Of a stretch of 45,935 nt of DNA, positions 40,384 to 45,935 are shown piece by piece. The stretch lies in NCBI GenBank assembly GCA_027062625.1, contig JAMOSZ010000023.1, positions 1 to 45,935 on the forward strand, given 5' to 3'. The notes beneath the pieces are model-generated. The model saw only the letters and a program-made list of their open reading frames with translations, did not search any database and had not been told where the DNA came from. The position numbers and the translations under genes are program-made. The DNA comes from Nautiliaceae bacterium (GTDB lineage Bacteria; Campylobacterota; Campylobacteria; Campylobacterales; Nautiliaceae). The stretch's first letter is position 1; every line of letters starts with the position of its first letter.

Positions 40384-41478
40384 TTATTCATTCTTTTCCT
40401 CTTCTTGTATTCTTATAATATCTTCTTGTAACGAGAGCCAAGTTTCTTTGTTACTTTTCGAAATTTCTTTTAATGACGCGCCCTGTTCGATTAATTGTCT
40501 GTAAATATCGCTATTTTGAGCGATTTTGAGCCAAATATCATAAATTTTCGCGCTTTCGATTGAATTAAAGTCTATTATTTCATCTCCAGCCGTTCCATAT
40601 ACTAAGCCGTCTTTATCAAGCCCCAGCCAATAATGTGTTTTGTCGATTGTTTTCCATCCCCAGAATTTTCTGTTTCCCGAATAATTTTTTCTCAAAAGCG
40701 ATACAAAGTTTTTGCGAGAGTTAAAATAAGAATTTTGAAGTTTGGATATTTTTGCCGGATTAACACAAATAATAAATCTCAAATGAGTTACTCTCCGGCC
40801 TGTTTTTACCTCATCATATTCAAACAAAATATCAGTATTTTCATTAATCTGTTTTTTTGCGATTTCCAAAACTCTTCTTTTAAAATCAGCATATTTATAA
40901 TTTTTTGGAACAATCAGGATTTCTCTTAAATAATCAACTTCTATTATCTCTTCAACTTTACTAATATTTCGTTTAAAAGTCTTTTTTTTATATATATCTT
41001 TTAAAATCTCATACAGCCTTATGGCGTATTTGCTGCTTAGCGATAAGATATTTTCAATATCATACATAAGATACCTGCTTTTCGTTTCCTTCAGAAGGGG
41101 AAATATATCTTCATCGAACTTTAAAGTAATAATTCCTAAGTTTTTTTCAATTACGGGTTTTCTTAAAATATGAAAACCACTCCATCTGTTTTCATCTTCA
41201 ATCTGTATCACTTTTTCCATAATTTCCACAACTGCCTCTTTAACTTCCTTATACATCCTCTTATCTTCAGTTTTAGAAATATTCATGAAATGTTTTATAT
41301 CGAATTGATAAATCGTATCCGCCGTGTCCTCATCTTTTATCGAAGCTATAAGGGCAGCAAGTATTTTTAAAGCAAGAGAAGAAAAATCAAATTTCGCAGT
41401 CACGAGTTTTTCGTTTTTTTTAACCTCAGAGCCTTTATAAAGTATCACGCTTTTACCTTTTTTATCCGATTTTAGCAT
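40384..41478 (-). CDS. Rep_3-type replication initiator
   Basis: 364 residues, two winged-helix domains as in RepE/RepA/PI (Rep_3). Pointers: TAKFDFSSLALKILAALIASI, a SKYAIRLYEILKDIY recognition-type helix in the first WH (about 132-147), VDYLREIL, KYADFKRRVLEIAKKQIN and the following LRFIICVNP. It binds the iterons upstream of its own start and initiates theta replication. Start ATG 41478; a consensus promoter (TTGACA-17-TACAAT) lies just before it and overlaps the first partial iteron, consistent with autoregulation. Confidence 0.88.
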   Translation of the reverse strand: MLKSDKKGKSVILYKGSEVKKNEKLVTAKFDFSSLALKILAALIASIKDEDTADTIYQFDIKHFMNISKTEDKRMYKEVKEAVVEIMEKVIQIEDENRWSGFHILRKPVIEKNLGIITLKFDEDIFPLLKETKSRYLMYDIENILSLSSKYAIRLYEILKDIYKKKTFKRNISKVEEIIEVDYLREILIVPKNYKYADFKRRVLEIAKKQINENTDILFEYDEVKTGRRVTHLRFIICVNPAKISKLQNSYFNSRKNFVSLLRKNYSGNRKFWGWKTIDKTHYWLGLDKDGLVYGTAGDEIIDFNSIESAKIYDIWLKIAQNSDIYRQLIEQGASLKEISKSNKETWLSLQEDIIRIQEEEKNE

Positions 41479-41499
41479 TTTAATACCTTTTTTTAAAGT

Positions 41500-41528
41500 A
41501 TTGTATTAATAATATGTCTTATTGTCAA
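41500..41528 (-). promoter_or_regulatory. rep promoter
   Basis: On the minus strand TTGACA (41523-41528), 17-base spacer, TACAAT (41500-41505), 22 bp upstream of the rep start. The -35 abuts the iteron array. Confidence 0.8.
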
Positions 41529-41541
41529 GTATGTCATCTTT

Positions 41542-41779
41542 AGTATGAAAAAAGTCATATTTAGTATGAAAAAAGTCATATTTAAGTATGAAAAAAGTCA
41601 TATTTAGTATGAAAAATGTCATATTTAGTATGAAAAATGTCATATTTAAGTATGAAAAATCCCAATTTTTCGGGCATTTTAAACCTCTACATTATACAAG
41701 ATACATTAATAAGAACATCTACACTATAAAAGAAAGTAATTTTCTAAAAATTAATAAAAGTATGAAAAAAGTCATATTA
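41542..41779. repeat. Iteron array: plasmid replication origin
   Basis: Five tandem 21-22 bp copies of AGTATGAAAAAAGTCATATT(T), the last two with TGTCAT instead of AGTCAT, start at 41542, 41563, 41585, 41606 and 41627. A degenerate copy begins at 41649, a partial one lies at 41528, and an isolated copy is at 41759-41779. The 21-22 bp pitch places sites on one helix face, as iterons do. The A+T-rich stretch 41660-41760 between the array and the distal copy may be the melting region. Confidence 0.88.
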
Positions 41780-41842
41780 AGTATTTTTACACATTTTCTT
41801 TTTAGCAGCGTTCTACTTTTAAAAGTAAACAAATAAAATACA

Positions 41843-41941
41843 CTTAAAAAGCCTTTAAAAGCTTTTTAAGCTTAAATCTTTTATTTAAGCATATCTTTAT
41901 ACCCATTTAAGCAAAAATCGCTTAAATATCGCTTAAATGGG
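41843..41941. repeat. Inverted repeats beside the iterons
   Basis: CTTAAAAAGC (41843) pairs with GCTTTTTAAG (41861-41870); CCCATTTAAGC (41902) pairs with GCTTAAATGGG (41931-41941), with further GCTTAAAT copies at 41919 and 41884 inverted. The TTTAAGC unit thus recurs about six times. The right stem overlaps the end of the 41933 gene. No T-run, so not a terminator; a protein-binding cluster of the origin or partition system is possible. Confidence 0.55.
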
Positions 41942-42175
41942 CTTATTGTTATTTGTCTGTTTTAATTTATCTTTTACAACACTTCTTAACAAAAAGAATA
42001 AAGGAAATATAAGTAAAGCTTCAAACAAATTTTTATTATGCATAAATAAATAATAAAAACCTAATAAAAAAATCAAATCAAACACAAAAGTAGTAAAACT
42101 AAGACTTTCAAAAAGCTCTTTTAAAAAAAATAAAGAAAACATTACAACTATTCCATAAAATAAAATTCCTTCCAT
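41933..42175 (-). CDS. Small membrane protein next to the origin
   Basis: 80 residues, three hydrophobic segments (about 5-20, 30-46, 54-66) and a basic tail. AAGGGATTAAAG before the ATG is a modest RBS. Downstream of ssb, possibly co-transcribed. Unknown. Confidence 0.5.
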   Translation of the reverse strand: MEGILFYGIVVMFSLFFLKELFESLSFTTFVFDLIFLLGFYYLFMHNKNLFEALLIFPLFFLLRSVVKDKLKQTNNNKPI

Positions 42176-42202
42176 CTTTAATCCCTTCTATCTTTTCTTT
42201 CC

Positions 42203-42622
42203 TTAAAAAGGTATTTCCTCATCCTCTATATTTGGAGGAGTCGGATTTTTCGATTTAGTTTGTGGCTGAGGCTGGGAAATTTGATTGGCATTTACCGATT
42301 TTGGAAGCAACTGCATCTTTTCAACAATTACCTCGTGTTTTTGTCTTTTGCTTCCGTCACTGCCAACCCACTGATTAAGCGTAAGTCTTCCGATTAAAAA
42401 GACCAGGTCCCCTTTTCTAAGATACTGATTTGCAATCTCAGCGCTTCTTCCAAAAAGATTAATATCTATAAACATAGTTTCTTCTTTTTGTCCCCCGGTT
42501 ACTTTATCTTTATATTTATAAGATGTAGCAACGCCTGATTTTGCAACAGCCAGACCGTTTTGTGTATATTTAAGTTCTATGTTTTTTGTGAGTCTTCCTA
42601 AAATAGTAATTTCGTTAAACAT
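42203..42622 (-). CDS. ssb: Single-stranded DNA-binding protein
   Basis: 139 residues from ATG 42622, with AAAAGGAGGTAAAAAA before it (an upstream in-frame ATG is unsupported). OB-fold pattern: MFNEITILGRLTKNIELKYT, FIDINLFGRSAEIANQYLRKGD, LIGRLTLNQW. A Gln/Pro/Asn-rich linker leads to the acidic tip DEEIPF, the interaction tail of bacterial SSBs. Protects ssDNA in replication and transfer. Likely works with the ERF annealing protein. Confidence 0.95.
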   Translation of the reverse strand: MFNEITILGRLTKNIELKYTQNGLAVAKSGVATSYKYKDKVTGGQKEETMFIDINLFGRSAEIANQYLRKGDLVFLIGRLTLNQWVGSDGSKRQKHEVIVEKMQLLPKSVNANQISQPQPQTKSKNPTPPNIEDEEIPF

Positions 42623-42636
42623 TTTTTTACCTCCTT

Positions 42637-42876
42637 TTACAAACATTTACTACAATACACTTTGCCGTAATCTCTTCCTTCAAAGAACCAATCAGCAAAG
42701 CGTTTATTAAAATGGGTTTCATCAACCCACAGCTGTTTTCCAACCTCAACCCCCTGAGTTTTATTTTTAAACTCTTCAAGGGTAAGCTCCTGTCGTTTTA
42801 AAAATAAATCAACCTCCCGGCAGTTTTCTTTGTGGTGAGAGATTGTTTTTGAGACTTTATTAAGTGAAAAAATCAT
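42637..42876 (-). CDS. Small protein with terminal CxxC
   Basis: 79 residues; ends KVYCSKCL, with another Cys at residue 19 and His pairs (HHK). Possibly zinc binding. Precedes ssb by 14 bp, so probably its operon partner. RBS AAAGGAG. No family recognised. Confidence 0.5.
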   Translation of the reverse strand: MIFSLNKVSKTISHHKENCREVDLFLKRQELTLEEFKNKTQGVEVGKQLWVDETHFNKRFADWFFEGRDYGKVYCSKCL

Positions 42877-42978
42877 TTTCCCTCCTTTATAAATTGTTTT
42901 ATTAATGGTATTATAAATAAAATTATAAATACTGTCAAGAGTTTTGAAAAGATTTTTCTTAAAAAAATATAAGAATAG

Positions 42979-43041
42979 TTTTATTATGATACTTTTTCCT
43001 TGATTTTTGGCCGCACTTTTATTATGATAAACTCATATAAT
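42979..43041 (+). promoter_or_regulatory. Promoter with 13-bp direct repeats before the 43076 HTH gene
   Basis: TTTTATTATGATA is repeated exactly at 42979-42991 and 43017-43029. TATAAT of the plus strand is at 43036-43041; the second repeat lies in the -35 area. It suits autoregulation by the downstream HTH protein. Confidence 0.5.
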
Positions 43042-43075
43042 AAAAATTTGTAGAAAAACCAATTAAGGAGGAACT

Positions 43076-43408
43076 GTGAAACTGCCTAATTTAGATACAA
43101 CAGCCGAATTTAACGGCGTATCAAAATCAACCCTCATAAGATGGAAAACCCCTGAAACGATAGAAGGAGTTAAATTTCACCGTCCCTTTGGAAAACACAA
43201 CCTGTATAAAGGGGCAAGACTTGCAGCTTATCTTTTTTCACACGACTTTCAAAACGAAGAAGAAATGGAATGGGAAAACAATTTTGAAAAGATAAAAGAA
43301 GCGGTTGAAGAGCTAAAAGAGATAGTAAAAGAAGAAAAAATCTCACCGCTTCTTGACTTTATAAAAGCCGTTGAAAAAATCGAACTTGAACTTGCAAAAG
43401 GAAATTAA
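43076..43408 (+). CDS. HTH (MerR/excisionase-like) DNA-binding protein
   Basis: 110 residues from GTG 43076 after AAGGAGG. TTAEFNGVSKSTLIRWKTPE (about 9-28) is a winged HTH start like MerR/Xis; then a KFHRPFGKHNLYKGARLAAYL wing. The C-terminal half is an acidic coiled coil (about 57-100), probably for oligomerisation. Probable operon regulator. Confidence 0.6.
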   Translation: MKLPNLDTTAEFNGVSKSTLIRWKTPETIEGVKFHRPFGKHNLYKGARLAAYLFSHDFQNEEEMEWENNFEKIKEAVEELKEIVKEEKISPLLDFIKAVEKIELELAKGN

Positions 43409-43909
43409 ATGAATGAAAAAGCTCTTTTGCTTATAGTATATTCATTTTTGCTTGAAGCAATTACCAGGTGTGATTTAGACCCGCTTGGGAAAAAAAGATA
43501 CGGAAGACTCATCCCGGAAAACACTTTAAAGCTTATTACCGTTTTTAGAAAATTAAAGCAGCTTCATAAAAGCTACGCCAACCCAAAAGTCAGGGATTTT
43601 CTTATAAAGAAAGTCGAAGACCCGGGTAAAAAGTATGTCATAGATATAGTCTATGTGGCTATACTTCTTTTGTATTTTTACAGAATAGCAGACATTAAGC
43701 GTAAAATCACCCCAATAAGCGTTAAAGATGCAAAAGAGCTTTTGTATAATATTTTAAAGGAAGATTTAACCGCAGATGAGGTAATGGCTGCAAGGGACAT
43801 TTTCATAAGCCTTTATCCCAATAAAGAAGTCACAACCGAGTTTATAAAAGAAAGAATATTAAAGGAGATTGATGAAAGAGAAAATTGCCAAACTTCTCTC
43901 ACAGGCTGA
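43409..43909 (+). CDS. Unknown helical protein
   Basis: 166 residues, starts directly after the preceding stop. AAAGGAAATTAA precedes ATG. A hydrophobic stretch VIDIVYVAILLLYFYRIAD (about 78-96) may be a TM helix or a buried core. No family recognised; second gene of a four-gene operon. Confidence 0.5.
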   Translation: MNEKALLLIVYSFLLEAITRCDLDPLGKKRYGRLIPENTLKLITVFRKLKQLHKSYANPKVRDFLIKKVEDPGKKYVIDIVYVAILLLYFYRIADIKRKITPISVKDAKELLYNILKEDLTADEVMAARDIFISLYPNKEVTTEFIKERILKEIDERENCQTSLTG

Positions 43910-44576
43910 AAAAAAAACATTTGATAACAGGGAAGTCTTTTTTGTGGGAAGGGATGTTTTTATGGAACTTTGGAAATTAAGAGAAGCCGAAATAAAAAGA
44001 ATGGTTGAGGAGGGACACGATGAAAGCTACGCACTAAAAACGGCTTTAAGTGGCTTTTTTAAGCTTCTCAACCCGAAACCTCAGCCGATGAAATTTAAAA
44101 GTTTCGGCTATCACCCTAAATACTCCCTTGTAAGAGACAGAGAAAAAATATTTAATAAATACGACCTTGAAAAAGACTTTTACAGGTGGGCTAACAGGGA
44201 AAGAAAAATGATTAAAGAATACATAAAAGAAAATATATTTGATGAGGTTGAAGCCCAAAAACTTCTTGATATGGTTGAAAGAAAAATAAAAAAAGCCGAA
44301 CTTACCCTTAAAGAAATTAAAAAAAACCCGGATAGGTTTAACATTATAAGAACCGACATTATCCACAGGGGAGATAAGGTTTATAAACCTGTTTTATATG
44401 CAAGATTTAAAGAAAATTCAAGAAGTTATCCCCTTTATTTAAAAGAACTCGTGCCAAATGTCTTTTGGGAGTTAAAAGAACCCGTAATCAAAAAGAAAAA
44501 AGAGATTAAATTCCTAAAAGAACTTGAAGAGTATGAAAATCCTTTTCATTATTACTACATTAAGGAGAAAAAGTGA
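43872..44576 (+). CDS. Unknown basic protein
   Basis: 234 residues from ATG 43872, with AAAGGAG five bases before it; the TTG one codon earlier is in frame but unlikely. Overlaps its upstream neighbour by 38 bp. Very charged and helical (RERKMIKEYIKENIF, VERKIKKAELTLKEIKK), with a strand-rich PVLYARFKENSRSYPLYLKE region (about 170-190). No motif recognised. Confidence 0.5.
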   Translation: MKEKIAKLLSQAEKKTFDNREVFFVGRDVFMELWKLREAEIKRMVEEGHDESYALKTALSGFFKLLNPKPQPMKFKSFGYHPKYSLVRDREKIFNKYDLEKDFYRWANRERKMIKEYIKENIFDEVEAQKLLDMVERKIKKAELTLKEIKKNPDRFNIIRTDIIHRGDKVYKPVLYARFKENSRSYPLYLKELVPNVFWELKEPVIKKKKEIKFLKELEEYENPFHYYYIKEKK

Positions 44577-45364
44577 AACATCCAATATATAATCAAAAAT
44601 GGATAATAGGGAATTTTTGGGTATCTACTAACAAAGGCAAAGAGGTTAAAGAATTTTTAAGAAGTGCCTCTAAGCAGGGATTAAACCCAATTGAAATATT
44701 AGCACCTCTTCAAATAGCAGAAAAAATAGAAAAAAACGGAACCGTTCTTATTACTGCAAAAAAAGAAGAGTTAATAGATAAAGTATCTATTAATACTCTT
44801 AATCAGTTTACTTTAAAAGATTTTCATTATCCTTTCCCTGCTTTTAGTATTTTATTTAATGATGAGATATTAATCTCATTTGCAAGTGAAATTGAAGACT
44901 TAAGTGGAGAAAATAAAAAAATATCAGCCTTTTATCTTGAAAGTGCAAAATACAATAAAAGGCTGATAGGAGTTATCGAAAAAAATAAGATAATACAAGA
45001 TATTACAAAAAACTCTGAAAAGCTGTTAAATGAATATATCTATGCTTTTTTTTCTTTAGTTTTATATATGGAACATTTCAAAAACGACAAAAAAAGAGTT
45101 CCCACCCCAAGAGCCGTTAAACAAAAAGCAAAATTACCTTTTAAAATTCCTAAAAAATTATATGTAGTTAATTTAAAACCTCCTCAACCTCAACAGCAAG
45201 AAACTAAAAAAGGCGGTGGAGAAAAAAGAGTAATGTATCTAGTGAGAGGACATTGGAGAATGCAGTATTATCCGTCCCTTAAAACTCATAAGCCAAAATG
45301 GATTGATGCCCATTGGAGAGGATTGGATAACGAACATAAAAACCAAAAAATTTATAAATTATAA
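44573..45364 (+). CDS. Unknown protein with VRGHWR C-terminal motif
   Basis: 263 residues from GTG 44573, overlapping the previous stop (GTGA). Residues 1-190 have alpha/beta character without a motif I know. After a Pro/Gln-rich linker (about 200-218) comes YLVRGHWRMQYYPSLKTHKP and WIDAHWRGLDNE. This GHWRxQxYPS..H+PxWI...RG tail occurs on many otherwise unrelated phage and mobile-element proteins (recalled, not searched). Last gene of the operon. Confidence 0.55.
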   Translation: MKHPIYNQKWIIGNFWVSTNKGKEVKEFLRSASKQGLNPIEILAPLQIAEKIEKNGTVLITAKKEELIDKVSINTLNQFTLKDFHYPFPAFSILFNDEILISFASEIEDLSGENKKISAFYLESAKYNKRLIGVIEKNKIIQDITKNSEKLLNEYIYAFFSLVLYMEHFKNDKKRVPTPRAVKQKAKLPFKIPKKLYVVNLKPPQPQQQETKKGGGEKRVMYLVRGHWRMQYYPSLKTHKPKWIDAHWRGLDNEHKNQKIYKL

Positions 45365-45657
45365 AACTCAAGATTAATCTTTTTATAATAGAGTAAAACC
45401 TCTTTCACTGATAAGTTGTTATAACTGTTTAATCATATACCTAAAAACCTTTACTCTTATAATAGATTTAGCATATTATCTCTCTTAATCATCGTGGAAT
45501 AACAATCAGCCTAAAAAGCCCTCAATAAACCGCTATTGCTTTTTGATTTATTCTTTTTTAATCAAATTTATTTTCTATATATTACTATATAGTGATATCA
45601 CAATACCGCAATACTGTAATACTATTAATAGTTAAAGTCTATTACTACTCTTAGTTT
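45365..45657. other. Gene-free gap with overlapping palindromes
   Basis: No coding frame seen. Holds two overlapping perfect 10-bp palindromes, ACTATATAGT (45584-45593) and GTGATATCAC (45592-45601), and a loose inverted pair GAGTAAA (45392)/TTTACTC (45452). Lies between convergent genes; a regulatory or recombination site is possible. Confidence 0.4.
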
Positions 45658-45891
45658 TTATTTGTAAAACCCGTATTTTTCTTTTATATTAATCTTTATA
45701 TCTGTTTTTAATTTTTGTTTAACAACTATATATAATGCCAGGTCTTTTTCTCTATCCAGTTTCCAGATTTTATTTGCTATTTTTTTTACTCGTTCTATCG
45801 AAATATTTGTAATTCTTGCTATTTCTTCTATTGAATACTTTTGTTTTTTTAAAAGTTCTATTACCTTTTTTTCTTTTTTGCTCTCTTTCAT
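45658..45891 (-). CDS. Small HTH protein
   Basis: 77 residues. KYSIEEIARITNISIERVKKIANKI (about residues 18-42, broken here only by length) is a clear helix-turn-helix with the turn at NIS. Short charged tails. RBS AAAGG upstream of ATG 45891. Likely a regulator; its target cannot be seen. Confidence 0.6.
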   Translation of the reverse strand: MKESKKEKKVIELLKKQKYSIEEIARITNISIERVKKIANKIWKLDREKDLALYIVVKQKLKTDIKINIKEKYGFYK

Positions 45892-45935
45892 TTTTAAACC
45901 TTTCTCTTTTTTTCAAGATAAAGTCTAATAACATC

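Noticed and set aside
41542-41779. CRISPR array
   Set aside because: Repeats are directly adjacent with no spacers of unique sequence; they are iterons upstream of a Rep_3 gene.
41588-41836. Plus-strand open frame through the iterons with repeated MKNVIFS
   Set aside because: It is a translation of the 21-22 bp iterons; no RBS and no protein sense.

Overview
The window is a stretch of a conjugative, theta-replicating plasmid from an AT-rich Gram-negative bacterium. Strong AAGGAG ribosome binding sites, extended -10 (TGnTATAAT) promoters and Lys/Ile/Glu-rich proteins fit the Campylobacterota; a thermophilic Nautiliales-like host is my guess, not something the sequence proves. Plasmid status rests on an iteron origin with a Rep_3-type initiator (about 40.4-41.8 kb), a ParA/ParB partition pair (37.0-38.8 kb), an SSB and a nearly complete F-type transfer apparatus. 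The left edge cuts a TraD coupling-protein gene, so the element continues beyond the window.

Layout. 0-3.4 kb (+): traD 3' end, an HD-domain protein that may be a MobH-like relaxase, two small membrane hydrolase-like proteins, a ribbon-helix-helix (RHH) protein and an unknown. 3.43-3.70 kb: a conspicuously GC-rich, heavily base-paired element with no convincing gene. 3.7-6.65 kb (+): seven small genes including an ERF-type single-strand annealing protein and an ArdC-like antirestriction protein; every one is preceded by the same GGAGTTAG leader just before the start codon. A terminator and a 28-bp perfect palindrome follow. 6.75-8.72 kb (-): six unknown, tightly coupled genes behind one promoter with a long inverted repeat. 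9.0-10.0 kb (+): tyrosine recombinase.

Transfer region. Minus strand, read from 25.8 down to 10.2 kb: RHH protein, a two-TM protein, traG, traF, trbC, an HTH protein, type IA topoisomerase, trbI, TraF/LepB-like peptidase, traH, a Cys-rich secreted protein, a TraN with an apparent C-type lectin domain, and a ParB-fold protein. Plus strand, 26.0-36.4 kb: a small basic protein, then traA, L, E, K, B, dsbC-like, a TraV that appears split over two lipoproteins around an SH3b protein, traC, traU, traW. Together these encode the pilin, the core complex (TraB, TraK, TraV), the ATPase (TraC), pilus assembly (TraE, L, H, F, U, W, TrbC) and mating-pair stabilisation (TraG, TraN). Two identical 45-bp promoter repeats start the HTH and topoisomerase transcripts.

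Maintenance and right-hand region. 36.4-42.9 kb is mostly minus strand: an unknown, parB, parA, a coiled-coil protein, membrane proteins, a CxxC protein, rep, iterons, ssb. 43.1-45.4 kb (+) is a four-gene operon led by an HTH protein with its own direct-repeat operator candidate; a small minus-strand HTH gene closes the window.

The best candidates for something undescribed are the GC-rich element at 3.43-3.70 kb with its downstream uniformly led genes (possible oriT/leading-region control element or a new structured RNA), the lectin-TraN, and the split TraV with SH3b domains.
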